Position numbers and translations under genes: made by a program. The notes beneath the pieces were generated by a model. The model did not search any database. It was not told where the DNA came from and was given only the letters and a program-made list of their open reading frames with translations. This document shows positions 37,427 to 47,403 of a DNA stretch of 64,000 bases, one piece after another. The stretch comes from Gammaproteobacteria bacterium. GTDB lineage: Bacteria > Pseudomonadota > Gammaproteobacteria > Xanthomonadales > Xanthomonadaceae. Numbering within the stretch: the first letter of the stretch is position 1; every line of letters begins with the position of its first letter. The stretch lies in contig JANXRY010000080.1 of NCBI GenBank assembly GCA_025356635.1, positions 1-64,000 of the forward strand, given 5' to 3'.

Positions 37427-38917
37427 TCACAACCCGCTCGCCGCCTGCGCCACGGCGCGGAACAGCGCGCGGCCCTTGTTCATGGTCTCGTCCCACTCTT
37501 TCGCGGGGTCGGAGTCGTGAACGATCCCGGCGCCGGCCTGCACGTGCAGGCGGCCGTCCTGGATCACCGCGGTGCGGATGGCGATGGCGGTGTCGGCGTC
37601 GCCCCACCAGCCGAGGTAACCGACCGCGCCGGAGTAGATGTTGCGCTTGATCGGTTCGAGTTCGCGGATTACTTCCAGCGCGCGGATCTTCGGCGCGCCG
37701 GAAACGGTACCGGCTGGGAACGTGGCCTTGAGCACGTCGGCGAATGTCTGGTCGCTGCGCAGCTTTCCCGTGACCTCGGAAACGATGTGCATGACGTGCG
37801 AATAGCGCTCGATCACGAATTGTTCGCCGACTTTCACCGAACCCGCTTCGGCGACGCGGCCGACATCGTTGCGGCCGAGGTCGATCAGCATCAGGTGCTC
37901 GGCGCGCTCCTTGGGATCGGCCAGCAGCTCGGCTTCCAGCGAGAGATCTTGCTCGAGGGTCGCGCCGCGCGGACGCGTACCCGCGATCGGCCGCACCGTG
38001 ACTTCGCCGGCCTGCAGACGCACCAGGATTTCCGGCGAGCTGCCGACCACCTGGGTGCCGCCGAGGTCGAGGAAGTACATGTAGGGAGAAGGATTCATCG
38101 CCCGCAGCGCGCGGTAGACGTCCACCGGTCGCGCCCGGAACGGCACGCTCATGCGCTGGCTGAGCACGACCTGGAAAATATCGCCGGCACGGATGTAATC
38201 CTTGGCCGTTTCCACCGCGGCGATGAAACCCTCGCGGGTGAAGCCGGACACGAAGTCCTCCTCCTTGAGCAACGATGGATCGAGGACATCCGGGTACGAG
38301 GCGCCGGCGTGACGCAACCGGTGCACCAGCGCGTCGAGCCGACGCTGCGCCTTGGCCCAGGCCTGCGGCTCGGAAGGATCCGCGTGCACGATCAGGTACA
38401 GGCGGCCCTTGAGGTTGTCGAATACCGCGACTTCCTCGCTAAGCATCAGCAGCGCATCGGGCGTACCGAGCTGGTCTGGTTTGTGACCCCCGCTTTCAAT
38501 CAATTCGCGCAGCCGAGGCTCGATCCAGCCAATGGTTTCGAAGCCGAAATAACCGACCAGGCCGCCGGTGAATCCCGGCAGTCCGGGCAGGCGCGGCACG
38601 CGGAATCCTTCGCGCAGGCGATCGATCTCGGCGAGCGGATCGGCGAGTTCGCGCGATTCGATCACGTCGCCGTGTTCGCGCACTTCCAGCGAATGGCCAC
38701 GAAAAATATAGGTGCGCTTGGCCGGCAGCCCGATGATCGAATAGCGGCCCCAGCGTTCGCCGCCCTCGACCGATTCGAACAAATAGGTATGCGGGCCATC
38801 GGCGAGCTTGAGGTAGACCGACAGCGGCGTATCGAGGTCGGACAACACCTCGCGCACCACCGGGATGCGGTTATGGCCGGCGGCGGCGAGCTGTCGGAAA
38901 TCTTCGGCAGTGGTCAC
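37427..38917 (-). CDS. trpE: Anthranilate synthase component I
   Basis: Chorismate-using large subunit. The 496-residue protein has an N-terminal tryptophan-binding domain ([20 protein letters not shown], with the LLES-like feedback motif as LFES) and catalytic blocks [43 protein letters not shown] and [15 protein letters not shown]. It is probably feedback inhibited. Gene order here is rpe-trpE-[DUF559]-trpG-trpD-trpC on the minus strand. Confidence 0.96.
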   Translation of the reverse strand: MTTAEDFRQLAAAGHNRIPVVREVLSDLDTPLSVYLKLADGPHTYLFESVEGGERWGRYSIIGLPAKRTYIFRGHSLEVREHGDVIESRELADPLAEIDRLREGFRVPRLPGLPGFTGGLVGYFGFETIGWIEPRLRELIESGGHKPDQLGTPDALLMLSEEVAVFDNLKGRLYLIVHADPSEPQAWAKAQRRLDALVHRLRHAGASYPDVLDPSLLKEEDFVSGFTREGFIAAVETAKDYIRAGDIFQVVLSQRMSVPFRARPVDVYRALRAMNPSPYMYFLDLGGTQVVGSSPEILVRLQAGEVTVRPIAGTRPRGATLEQDLSLEAELLADPKERAEHLMLIDLGRNDVGRVAEAGSVKVGEQFVIERYSHVMHIVSEVTGKLRSDQTFADVLKATFPAGTVSGAPKIRALEVIRELEPIKRNIYSGAVGYLGWWGDADTAIAIRTAVIQDGRLHVQAGAGIVHDSDPAKEWDETMNKGRALFRAVAQAASGL

Positions 38918-38930
38918 GGTGAACTCCGGA

Positions 38931-39605
38931 TCAAGCGCGGGCTTTCGCCACTTCCGCGCGCATTTGAGTAATCACCTTGGCGTAGTCGGACTGGCCGAAG
39001 ATCGCCGAGCCGGCCACAAAGGTGTCGGCACCGGCGGCGGCGATCGCACCGATATTGTCCGGCTTCACGCCACCGTCCACTTCCAGGCGGATATCGCGAC
39101 CGCTGGCATCGATCATCGCGCGTACCTTGCGCAGTTTGTCCAAGGCGCCGGAAATAAAACTCTGGCCGCCGAAGCCGGGATTGACCGACATGATCAGCAC
39201 CAGATCGAGGTCGCCGAGCACGTTGTCGAGCACGTCCAGCGGCGTGGCCGGATTGAATACCAAACCAGCCTGGCAACCACTGGCCTTGATCAGTTGGATC
39301 GTGCGATGGATGTGTTCGCTGGCCTCGGGATGGAAGCTGATCAGCGTAGCGCCGGCCTTGGCGAAGTCCGGCACGATCAGGTCGACCGGCTTGACCATCA
39401 GGTGTACGTCGATTGGCGCGGTGACACCATGCTTGCGCAAGGCTTCGCACACCAGCGGGCCAATGGTCAGGTTCGGCACGTAGTGGTTGTCCATCACGTC
39501 GAAGTGCACCCAATCGGCGCCGGACTTGAGCACGTGGTCGACTTCCTCGCCGAGCTTGGCGAAGTTCGCGGACAGGATCGAGGGGGCGATCAGGCACTTG
39601 GACAT
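38931..39605 (-). CDS. rpe: Ribulose-phosphate 3-epimerase
   Basis: TIM-barrel enzyme of the pentose phosphate pathway. The 224-residue protein has [32 protein letters not shown], the metal His of [21 protein letters not shown] and [10 protein letters not shown]. It lies 13 bases before trpE and four bases after the J-domain gene on the same strand, suggesting one operon. Confidence 0.96.
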   Translation of the reverse strand: MSKCLIAPSILSANFAKLGEEVDHVLKSGADWVHFDVMDNHYVPNLTIGPLVCEALRKHGVTAPIDVHLMVKPVDLIVPDFAKAGATLISFHPEASEHIHRTIQLIKASGCQAGLVFNPATPLDVLDNVLGDLDLVLIMSVNPGFGGQSFISGALDKLRKVRAMIDASGRDIRLEVDGGVKPDNIGAIAAAGADTFVAGSAIFGQSDYAKVITQMRAEVAKARA

Positions 39606-39608
39606 GGC

Positions 39609-39965
39609 TCAACCCTTGCGACGTTGCTTCTGGATGATTTCGTAGGCGGCGTTGATCTCGCTCGCGCGTTTTTCGGCCAGCGCGCGGATCTCGTCGGCGG
39701 AATTGGCGACCCGATCCGGATGGTACTCGGACATCTTGCGGCGCCAGGCCTGTTCGATTTCTTCGTCCGTGGCCGAGGCGCTGACACCGAGCGAGGCATA
39801 GGGGTTGGTGGCCGGCGATGGTGGGGCGACCGGCGGCTTCGCGGCACTGTTGAACACGCCCATGTCGTAGAGATGGCCGAGGATCAGGCCGATCACCATC
39901 AACTGCGGGCGTCGGGTGAGCAGCCCCAGCAGCAGGCCGACGATCTTGCCAGTCCAGTTCATCAT
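39609..39965 (-). CDS. Membrane-anchored J-domain protein (short DjlA-like)
   Basis: A 118-residue protein: N-terminal membrane segment ([13 protein letters not shown] then [12 protein letters not shown], like the glycine-rich DjlA anchor), a Pro/Ala linker and a C-terminal J-domain with HPD (EYHPDRV). The TerB-like domain found in E. coli DjlA between anchor and J-domain is missing, so it is about half the usual length. It would recruit DnaK at the inner membrane. Ends four bases before rpe; divergent from purC. Confidence 0.85.
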   Translation of the reverse strand: MMNWTGKIVGLLLGLLTRRPQLMVIGLILGHLYDMGVFNSAAKPPVAPPSPATNPYASLGVSASATDEEIEQAWRRKMSEYHPDRVANSADEIRALAEKRASEINAAYEIIQKQRRKG

Positions 39966-40022
39966 GTCGGCATTCTAGCAGCGCCGGCTACAATAGCCGC
40001 CCAGTCTTGCGCCGGAGCGCCC

Positions 40023-40919
40023 GTGTCCACCGTCCTGCATACCTCGAACCTGCCCGGCCTGCCCCTGCTCCATCGCGGCAAGGTCCGCGATGTCTATGGC
40101 CTGCCGAACAATCGCCTGCTCATGGTCGCCAGTGACCGGCTTTCAGCCTTTGACGTGGTACTTCCGGATCCGATCCCGGGCAAGGGCGAAATGCTCTGCC
40201 AGATTTCGAATTTCTGGTTCGACAAGACCGCGCACCTGATCCCGAACCACCTGACACACGAGGACGTGGCCACCGTGCTGCCGGCCGGCACCGATGCCGC
40301 GCTCTACGCCCAGCGCACGGTGATCACCAAAAAACTCAAGCCGGTGCCGGTGGAAGCAATCGCCCGCGGCTATCTGATCGGCAGCGGCTGGAAGGATTAC
40401 CAGCGCACGGGCAGCCTGTGCGGCCTCGTCTTGCCTGCCGGCCTGCGCCAGGCGGAAAGACTGCCGGAACCGATTTTCACGCCCTCGACCAAGGCCGCGG
40501 TTGGCGACCACGACGAGAACGTCAGCTTCGACGCGGTGGTGGGTTTGGTCGGCGCCGAACTCGCCGAGCAGGTGCGCGCGGCCACGCTAAAGATCTACCA
40601 ATTCGCCGCCACCTATGCCGCCGAGCGCGGGATCATTATTGCCGACACCAAGTTCGAATTCGGTCTCGACGAACACGGCGTGCTGCACGTGATGGACGAA
40701 ATGCTGACGCCCGACTCCTCGCGTTTCTGGCCGGCCGATTCCTATGCCATTGGCATCAACCCGCCCAGTTACGACAAACAATTCGTGCGCGATTACCTGG
40801 AAACGCTGGACTGGAACAAGACCGCGCCCGGGCCGAAAGTGCCGGCCGATGTCATCGCGGCCACGCGCGGCAAGTATGCCGAGGCGCTGTGGCGGCTGGC
40901 CGGCATCCGCGTAGACTGA
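40023..40919 (+). CDS. purC: SAICAR synthetase PurC, GTG start
   Basis: Purine biosynthesis enzyme joining CAIR and aspartate. The 298-residue protein, of the longer family with [15 protein letters not shown], has [42 protein letters not shown] and [13 protein letters not shown]. The start is GTG at 40023 with GGAG six bases before it. Longer frames through upstream genes are shadows. Confidence 0.96.
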   Translation: MSTVLHTSNLPGLPLLHRGKVRDVYGLPNNRLLMVASDRLSAFDVVLPDPIPGKGEMLCQISNFWFDKTAHLIPNHLTHEDVATVLPAGTDAALYAQRTVITKKLKPVPVEAIARGYLIGSGWKDYQRTGSLCGLVLPAGLRQAERLPEPIFTPSTKAAVGDHDENVSFDAVVGLVGAELAEQVRAATLKIYQFAATYAAERGIIIADTKFEFGLDEHGVLHVMDEMLTPDSSRFWPADSYAIGINPPSYDKQFVRDYLETLDWNKTAPGPKVPADVIAATRGKYAEALWRLAGIRVD

Positions 40920-40946
40920 TCCATAACTTTCTGCGGGATCGCCAGC

Positions 40947-41411
40947 ATGGCCAGCACCATCAACTCATTGCTCGACCAATACACCAGCGATCACCAAAAC
41001 CCGACGAATCAGGTAATCCATGTCCTGTGCGTACCGGCGATTGTCTGGTCGGTGTCGGCAATGCTCTGGACGATCCCAGTGCCCGGAAGTTTCTTCCTGC
41101 CCGGTGCCTGGTGCGCGCTCGCGATGTTCCTGGCCTGGGCTTGGTACTGGCAGAAGTCGCGCTCGCTGGCGATGGGCGCGTTGATCGCTTTCGTGCTGAT
41201 GCTCTTGCTCAACCGCTGGCTGGCCGCGCGCTTCGGCATGACCGTCCTGCTCGAACTCGCGGCCGGTGTGTTCGTGGTCGCCTGGATCGGCCAGTTCATC
41301 GGCCACAATATTGAGGGCAAGCGGCCGAGTTTTTTCACCGACCTGGTCTACCTGTTGGTCGGGCCACTGTGGACCTTGAACAAACTCTACCGCCGGATCG
41401 GACTTGGCTGA
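40947..41411 (+). CDS. Mpo1-like (DUF962) membrane protein
   Basis: A 154-residue protein with four hydrophobic segments and family motifs NPTNQVIHVLCVP near the N-terminus and IGHNIEGKRPSFFTDL near the C-terminus. The yeast member Mpo1 is an iron-dependent dioxygenase of 2-hydroxy fatty acids; the conserved His residues are present here, but activity is inferred. It starts 27 bases after purC and overlaps the next gene by eight bases. Confidence 0.82.
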   Translation: MASTINSLLDQYTSDHQNPTNQVIHVLCVPAIVWSVSAMLWTIPVPGSFFLPGAWCALAMFLAWAWYWQKSRSLAMGALIAFVLMLLLNRWLAARFGMTVLLELAAGVFVVAWIGQFIGHNIEGKRPSFFTDLVYLLVGPLWTLNKLYRRIGLG

Positions 41412-42315
41412 GTCTCGGCAACACGGCCTGGTCGGCCGCGATCTCGCCCTGGTCGCACTCGTTTGCCTGGCCTGGGCCGGAAATTTCATCACCTCGAAAC
41501 TGGCATTGCGGGAATTCCCACCGCTGCTGTTCACCGGCTTGCGCTTGGTCCTGCTTGGCGCGCTGATGCTGCCTTTCCTGAAAAAACCGGCACCGGGCCA
41601 GTGGCCAAGACTGGCCACGGTCTGCATCTGCAATGGCGTGCTGCACTTCGGCCTGAGTTTCTGGGCGCTGAGCCTGTCGAAGACCATCGCTTCGCCGGCC
41701 ATCGTGATGCAAAGCTACGTGCCGATGGCGGCATTGCTCGCCTGGTGGTGGCTGGGCGAACGCTTCCACTGGCGCACCGGTGCGGCAATCGCACTCAGTT
41801 TCACCGGCGTGCTGGTGCTGGGCTTCGATCCGGCGGTGACACACAGCCCGGAAGCCTTGCTGCTGATGCTGGTGTCGGCGTTTTTCCTGGCCGTCGGCAC
41901 GGTGCTGATGCGCGGCCTGAAAGGACTGGATCTCTACAGTCAGCAAGGCTGGACCGCGCTGATCGGCATGCTGCCGCTGCTCACAGCCAGTGCATTGATC
42001 GAGCCGGCGGCGCCCGCGAGCATCGCCCATGCCACTTGGGTCGCATGGGCTGGTGTCGCCTATGCAGCGGTGATTGCTTCATTGGTCGGGCACGGCATCT
42101 ATTACCTGCTGTTGCAACGGCATCCGGTGGCGCAGGTGACGCCTTATCTGCTGTCCGCGCCGGTGCTCGCGACCATGCTCGGTATCTATTTCCTGCACGA
42201 CCAGGTCGGCCCGCGCCTGTGGTTCGGTGGCGCGATGGTGCTCGGCGGCGTGTTCGCCATCGCTGTGCGCAACTTGGCTGTGGTGCGAGTCGCGCCACCA
42301 GCCAGCGATATCTGA
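41404..42315 (+). CDS. EamA family drug/metabolite transporter, TTG start
   Basis: A 303-residue inner-membrane protein with ten hydrophobic segments arranged as two EamA repeats (ARNFITSKLALREFPPLLFTGLR-like start, and a second repeat from LMLVSAFFLAVGTVLM). Begins at TTG 41404 inside the previous gene. A later start within the first helix cannot be excluded. Substrate unknown. Convergent with the RND permease. Confidence 0.84.
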   Translation: MAESRQHGLVGRDLALVALVCLAWAGNFITSKLALREFPPLLFTGLRLVLLGALMLPFLKKPAPGQWPRLATVCICNGVLHFGLSFWALSLSKTIASPAIVMQSYVPMAALLAWWWLGERFHWRTGAAIALSFTGVLVLGFDPAVTHSPEALLLMLVSAFFLAVGTVLMRGLKGLDLYSQQGWTALIGMLPLLTASALIEPAAPASIAHATWVAWAGVAYAAVIASLVGHGIYYLLLQRHPVAQVTPYLLSAPVLATMLGIYFLHDQVGPRLWFGGAMVLGGVFAIAVRNLAVVRVAPPASDI

Positions 42316-42324
42316 GGCCGCAGG

Positions 42325-44805
42325 CTAGACCGGTGGATTCCAGGTATCGGGCTCGTTCGGCTTCAGCAACCAGCGGCATAGCGCCGGCAGGAACACGATC
42401 GCGGCGATCATGTTAACCAGGAACATGAAGGTCAACATGATGCCCATGTCGGCCTGGAACTTGAGCACCGAGAACATCCACATCGCCACGCCGACCGCCA
42501 GGGTCAGCGCCGTGTAGAAGATGGCGATGCCGGTGGTCTTGAGGGCGATGAAGTAGGACTCGCCCAGCGGATGCCCCTGGTTCATTGCCTCGCGCATACG
42601 GGCAAAAATATAGATGCCGTAATCGACACCGATGCCGACGCCGAGCGCAACCACGCACAGGGTGTTGATCTTCATGCCGATGCCAAGGTGCACCATCAGC
42701 GAATGGCCCAGCTCGGTGACCAGCACCAGCGGCAGCAACACGCACAGCGCCGCACGCGGGCTGCGGAAGCTGATCCAGCACATCACGAACACTGCCCCGT
42801 AGAGCAGGTACAGGATGAAGTGTTCCTTTTCGCGCACGGTATCGTTGATCGCAGCCATCACGCCGAGGCTGCCGGTGGCAAGGCGGAAATTGACCTGGTC
42901 GGTCCGGTATTCCTCGCCCTTGTCCTGGGCGGCCTTGATCGCGGCATCGCGGGTCCTCGCGAAATTCGGATCGTAGGCATGATTTTCGCTGCGGAAACGC
43001 TTGGTCTCGGCCACCACGCGGTCAATGGTGGAGGACTGGTGGTCGCGGGTGAATACGGTCACTGGAATGGCGCTGCAATCGGCATTGAGCAGGCCCGAGT
43101 CAGTCTCGAAACTCTGCGTGGCCTGGCGCAACGTATCCTGCTCGCGCGGCAACACGCGCCAGCGCGCCGAACCGTCGTTCCAACCGGCATTGACCATCTT
43201 TGCCGCCATTGGCAGCGTCATTACCTGCTCGACGCCTTCGACATTGCTCATGTGCCAGGCGAAACGATCGATGGTCTCCATCGCCTTGTAGCTGGTGGTG
43301 CAGGCCGAGGGGCCGGCCTCGACGATCACGTTGAGGATGTCCACGCCGAGGGCGAACTTCCTGCTGATCAGTACCGCGTCCTGGTTGTAGCGCGAATCAG
43401 CACGCAGTTCGGCCACGCCGGCCTGGGCGTCGCCAATCATTACTTTCTTGCCTTCCTGCCAGGCGAAGAACCAGGTAACAACGCCGATCACAAGCACGAT
43501 TGCGGCGGCACGCGGGCGGCTCAGGCGCGACAGCAGGGCCCAGATCTTGTCGAACTGGGTCAGCTGGCGCAGGCGGTAGGCACGCTTGCGATCAAGGTTG
43601 CGCAAGCGCGTGTAACTGAGCAGCACCGGCAACAGGATCAGGTCGGTGAGGATGGTTATGCCTACACCGGCGGTGGCGGTGATCGCCAGCTCCTTGATCA
43701 TCTGGATCGGGATGAACCAGATCGCGCCGAAACCGATGCAACCGGCCAGCAAGGCGACCGCGCCCGGCGCCAGCAGCATGCGGAACGAGAGCTGGGCGGC
43801 CTCCAGTGGCGGCAGCGCGAACTTGGCGCGTTCGCGCAACTGCTCGACCGTGCCTTCTTCGAGGCCACCGAAGAAGATCTCGCCGCGGAAGCGGTTGATC
43901 ATCTGTTCGCCATGGCTGACCGCGATCGCGAATATCAGGAATGGCGTCAGCATGTTCATCGGGTCAATGCCGAAACCCATCAGGCGCAACGCGCCGAGCA
44001 TCCACACGACCGCAACCATCGCGCACAACACCGTCAGCGAAGCCAGCTTGATCGAGCTCGAATACAGGAACAGCAGCAGCCAGGTAAACGCAATGGTGAT
44101 CGCGAAGAATTTCATCACCGACTTCGCGCCATCGCTGATATCGCCGACCATCTTGGCGAAGCCGATGATGTGGATGGTGACGTTGCCTTTCTCGTACTTC
44201 TTGCGGATCTGCTCGAGTTGGTGGGCAATCGCCTGGTAATCGACCTTGCGGTCCCTGGACTCGGGGATGATGTCGGCCCAGACCATTGCGCCCGAATAAT
44301 CCTTGGCAACCAGCCGGCCGAGGATATTGGCCTTGACGATGTTCGAGCGGATCGCGTCGAACTGCGCCGGCGTGCCCGGCTGGAAACTCGGATCGTAATC
44401 GTTGGGGATGACGTTACCGCCGGAAATGCCGTCCTCGACTACTTCGATGTAGCGGACGTTCGGCGTGAACAGCGAGCGGGCGCGGGCGTCGTCGGTATCG
44501 TCGAGGTTGACCACGTCCTTGGTCACCTGCTGCAAGGTGCCCATGAACTGATCGGTGAACATGTTGCCGTCTTTGGCAATCACCGCCACCAGTACGCGGT
44601 TGGCACCGCCGAAATCCGACTCGTAGTCAGTGAACGTGCGCATGTACTCGTGCTGCAACGGGATCTGTTTCTTGAAGCCGGCGTCGACCTTGAGCTGACT
44701 GGCGAAAAAGACCATCACCACCGTGATCGCCGCGAACAGGAACAACACGAGCGGGCGGGCCCCAAACACGATTCTTTCGGCGAAACGTTGTGTGGCGGTG
44801 CTCAT
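42325..44805 (-). CDS. RND/MMPL family permease of the DUF1302-DUF1329 cluster
   Basis: An 826-residue inner-membrane permease. One membrane segment near residues 17-37 is followed by a large periplasmic loop, five segments, a second loop (about 430-620) and six more segments, with sterol-sensing/MMPL features such as FLIFAIAVSHGEQMINRF and VVALGVGIGVDYGIYIFARM. No membrane fusion protein is adjacent, unlike drug-efflux RND pumps; lipid-type substrates are usual in MMPL proteins. The frame is open 24 codons upstream; ATG 44805 (MSTATQRFAER) is preferred. It starts 10 bases after the YCF48 gene. Confidence 0.88.
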   Translation of the reverse strand: MSTATQRFAERIVFGARPLVLFLFAAITVVMVFFASQLKVDAGFKKQIPLQHEYMRTFTDYESDFGGANRVLVAVIAKDGNMFTDQFMGTLQQVTKDVVNLDDTDDARARSLFTPNVRYIEVVEDGISGGNVIPNDYDPSFQPGTPAQFDAIRSNIVKANILGRLVAKDYSGAMVWADIIPESRDRKVDYQAIAHQLEQIRKKYEKGNVTIHIIGFAKMVGDISDGAKSVMKFFAITIAFTWLLLFLYSSSIKLASLTVLCAMVAVVWMLGALRLMGFGIDPMNMLTPFLIFAIAVSHGEQMINRFRGEIFFGGLEEGTVEQLRERAKFALPPLEAAQLSFRMLLAPGAVALLAGCIGFGAIWFIPIQMIKELAITATAGVGITILTDLILLPVLLSYTRLRNLDRKRAYRLRQLTQFDKIWALLSRLSRPRAAAIVLVIGVVTWFFAWQEGKKVMIGDAQAGVAELRADSRYNQDAVLISRKFALGVDILNVIVEAGPSACTTSYKAMETIDRFAWHMSNVEGVEQVMTLPMAAKMVNAGWNDGSARWRVLPREQDTLRQATQSFETDSGLLNADCSAIPVTVFTRDHQSSTIDRVVAETKRFRSENHAYDPNFARTRDAAIKAAQDKGEEYRTDQVNFRLATGSLGVMAAINDTVREKEHFILYLLYGAVFVMCWISFRSPRAALCVLLPLVLVTELGHSLMVHLGIGMKINTLCVVALGVGIGVDYGIYIFARMREAMNQGHPLGESYFIALKTTGIAIFYTALTLAVGVAMWMFSVLKFQADMGIMLTFMFLVNMIAAIVFLPALCRWLLKPNEPDTWNPPV

Positions 44806-44815
44806 GTCGACTCCG

Positions 44816-45937
44816 TTACTGCGGGTGGTACAGATCGACGCCCTTGTCGCCGACCAGCAGGTAATCACCGTTGCCATCGAGGATCACGCCGGCAAGGTAA
44901 GGGGTTTCGCCATTGGCGTTCTTGAACGTCTGCGCCACGAACGGCTGGCCGGATTTTGCCCGCACCCGCACGGTGCCGTTGGCGCCAACCAGCACGGCGC
45001 CTCCTTCTGGCAGTGCGATCCCGCCCATCAGGGCGACCCCGCACAAGGCATCGACCTTGCTCCAGATCAAGCCCTGGTCGAAGGATTCGTAGACGTTGCC
45101 GCGCAGGCCAAAGGCAAGCAGGTGACTTTCGTCCCAAGCCATTACGCCGAACATCGAACCGGCATACGGGAAAGCAAGCTTCTGCCAGTGTTCGCCATTG
45201 TCAGTCGAACGCAGGAAGGTGCCGCGCTCGCCGGCAATAACCCAGGCATCACCGCCTGCATGGGCAATCGAATTCAGATGCGGATCGGATTCCTCACCCA
45301 GCTGCAAGTCTTCCTTGCTGAACACGTCGCCTTGGGCCGGTTCATGCCGTGCTTCGGTGGCCGGTGCTGACGAAATCGCCTGGCGCGCGGACCACGTCGC
45401 CCCGCCATCATGGGTGATGAGCACGAGGTTGTAGGCACCCACGGCGATGCCATTGCGGGTGTCGGCGAATGCGATATCCAGGATCGGCACGCCCTGGCGG
45501 ATATCGTGATCGGCCGGATTTTCGCCTGCGGCCAACTGGTAAGGATCGCGACGCTGCGCCTGCCATGATTTACCGCCATCTGCCGAATGCAGGATCACGC
45601 CATCGTGCCCCGCCGCCCACAATTGGCCCTCGATCGAAGTAACGACAGTGAGGGTAGATCGAGTCGGTGTTTGCACCTGCGCCCAGGTTTTCCCGTCGCT
45701 GGAAAGCAGCACATGGCCACGCTCACCGACGGCAACAAAGCCAACCTCGGTGTGGGCGACGTCCAGCAACAGCGATTTCACCGCCCTCGGCAGGATTTCC
45801 GACGGTTGGGTCGACGGGTCATCAGAAGCAATGGCGCCAGCGCCTTCAACCGCAGATGCGGGCGCCGCCAGCGGCAGGGTCAGGAACAGCAGCATCACGC
45901 CCAACCAGCGCGCGGTGCGCAATCGGATCTTCGACAT
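44816..45937 (-). CDS. Secreted YCF48-type beta-propeller protein
   Basis: A 373-residue periplasmic protein with signal peptide (MSKIRLRTARWLGVMLLFLT then LPLAAPASA) and repeated BNR/YCF48 motifs, such as LLSSDGKTW, HSADGGKSW, THDGGATW and STDNGEHW, that predict a beta-propeller. Ycf48 in photosynthetic organisms assists photosystem II assembly; the role here is unknown and probably involves the adjacent RND permease. The start at 45937 gives the signal peptide; the frame is open for 26 more codons. Confidence 0.85.
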   Translation of the reverse strand: MSKIRLRTARWLGVMLLFLTLPLAAPASAVEGAGAIASDDPSTQPSEILPRAVKSLLLDVAHTEVGFVAVGERGHVLLSSDGKTWAQVQTPTRSTLTVVTSIEGQLWAAGHDGVILHSADGGKSWQAQRRDPYQLAAGENPADHDIRQGVPILDIAFADTRNGIAVGAYNLVLITHDGGATWSARQAISSAPATEARHEPAQGDVFSKEDLQLGEESDPHLNSIAHAGGDAWVIAGERGTFLRSTDNGEHWQKLAFPYAGSMFGVMAWDESHLLAFGLRGNVYESFDQGLIWSKVDALCGVALMGGIALPEGGAVLVGANGTVRVRAKSGQPFVAQTFKNANGETPYLAGVILDGNGDYLLVGDKGVDLYHPQ

Positions 45938-45980
45938 CGGCTCCACTCCTGTCCGCAGCTTGCCGGCACGGCCCGAAAAG

Positions 45981-46006
45981 CCGTCGCGCCCTTGCGGGCG
46001 CGACGG
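45981..46006. other. Intercistronic hairpin between DUF1329 and YCF48 genes
   Basis: CCGTCGCGCCC and GGGCGCGACGG form a perfect 11-bp stem with a 4-base loop, with no T-tract. It may stabilise the upstream message or attenuate downstream expression. Confidence 0.7.
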
Positions 46007-46018
46007 TGATGGCACGGA

Positions 46019-47383
46019 TCAGCGGACGCCGCTGTCGCGCAAGTCTTGCGGTGAGTAGTCGGCCGGTGTGCTCTGGAAGCTGAAATCGCGCGGCTTGTCC
46101 TGGTTGTCCAACAGCCCGGAAATATACCGGCCGGACTTCAGGTCGTAATGCGATTCAAGCGTGGTCCACAGGGTCGGCACTTCGTAGTAATTGATCGGCT
46201 CGGCCTCGGAATAACGCCACAGATTGCCTTGGCCGTCGTAGTGATCAACCATCACGATCTGATAGCTGTCCTCGTCGAGGTAGAAAGTGCGCCGGCTGTT
46301 GATGTGGCGCTGGCCCGGCTTGAGTTTGGCTTCGATCACCCAGACCCGGTGCAGTTCATAGCGCAGGTAGTCGGGATTGATGTGACCCGGACGCACCATG
46401 TCACTGACCTTGGATCGGCTGCTGTCGGCCTTGTAGGCGTTGTAGGGAATGAACATCTCCTTCTTGCCGACCAGCGTCCAGGCGAAGCGATCCATGGCGC
46501 CATTGAACATGTCGGTCATGTCGTTGGTGCGCAGGCCGTCGGAGGCGGTGCCGGGATTGTCATAGGCGACGTTCGGGGCGCGCCGGACGCGACGCTGGCC
46601 GGGGTTGTAGACCCAGGCTTGGCGGGGCGCGGCCTTGGCGTTCAAGGTTTCATGCACCAGCAGCACGCCGCCGGCTAGGCGCGCCGGCGACAGCACATCC
46701 TGTTTGAAGTACAGCAGGTTGTTGTTGATGTTCTCGGAGGTGTTGCCCGGCTTGTAATAGAGGCCGAGGATTTCCTCGCGCAAACGGGTCAAGGTGTACG
46801 ACCCCCCTGCGGTCGGAGTGACCTGGTTGGAAAAGCTGCGCACTGACAAGCCCTTGTACTTGAGCTTGTGGTTCCAGATCGCTTCATAGGCGTTGTTCGG
46901 GATCGGGAACGGAAAACCTTCGGCACAATTGCGAATACCATCACCATCGGCGATCAATTCGCAGGCAGTGGCATTGCGCCGGGTGAACTCGTAAGTACGT
47001 TGCGGGAACGAAGCACTGCGGTGGCTCGGGTAGACATCCATGCGGAACGTCTTGTAACGCTCGAACATGGCTTGCTCGCCGGCACCGAGCCGGTCTGCAT
47101 ACTGTTTGTAGTTGGCCGGAGTGATCTGGAACGACACCCGGTCGGCGGCGTAAGGATCAATATGGTCGCCGCCGGCCCGGTAGCCCGCGGGCGGACGGGT
47201 AATGCCGCCATCCCAGGCCGGGATCGTACCGGCAGCATTACCGGCTTTTTCCGAACCCATCGGGGTGAGTGTGTTGCCCAACTGCGCGGCCTTGTCGGAG
47301 CTCACCTTGGCTTGAGCCACTACCGCGCTCAACAAGGCGGCGCCGACAAATGACGCCAGCATCGAGTTTTTGATCAATTTCAT
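46019..47383 (-). CDS. DUF1329 family periplasmic protein
   Basis: A 454-residue protein with a signal peptide (MKLIKNSMLASFVGAALLSA then VVAQA) and the DUF1329 pattern: GTIPAWDGGITRPP early, YEFTRRNATACELI, and late blocks VWVIEAKLKPGQRHINSRR and FYLDEDSYQIVMVDHYDGQG. The fold is related to LolA/LolB-type lipoprotein-binding shells, so a periplasmic lipid carrier is plausible. It lies 20 bases after DUF1302. Confidence 0.87.
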   Translation of the reverse strand: MKLIKNSMLASFVGAALLSAVVAQAKVSSDKAAQLGNTLTPMGSEKAGNAAGTIPAWDGGITRPPAGYRAGGDHIDPYAADRVSFQITPANYKQYADRLGAGEQAMFERYKTFRMDVYPSHRSASFPQRTYEFTRRNATACELIADGDGIRNCAEGFPFPIPNNAYEAIWNHKLKYKGLSVRSFSNQVTPTAGGSYTLTRLREEILGLYYKPGNTSENINNNLLYFKQDVLSPARLAGGVLLVHETLNAKAAPRQAWVYNPGQRRVRRAPNVAYDNPGTASDGLRTNDMTDMFNGAMDRFAWTLVGKKEMFIPYNAYKADSSRSKVSDMVRPGHINPDYLRYELHRVWVIEAKLKPGQRHINSRRTFYLDEDSYQIVMVDHYDGQGNLWRYSEAEPINYYEVPTLWTTLESHYDLKSGRYISGLLDNQDKPRDFSFQSTPADYSPQDLRDSGVR

Positions 47384-47403
47384 CGTCTGCCCTCCCTAAT
47401 GGC

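Noticed and set aside
38865-40022. Upstream extension of the purC frame
   Set aside because: The first ~386 codons are antisense to trpE, rpe and the J-domain gene; purC itself starts at GTG 40023.
42571-44925. A 784-codon frame on the plus strand
   Set aside because: It lies opposite the RND permease, is His/Gln/Arg rich and has no protein-family features.
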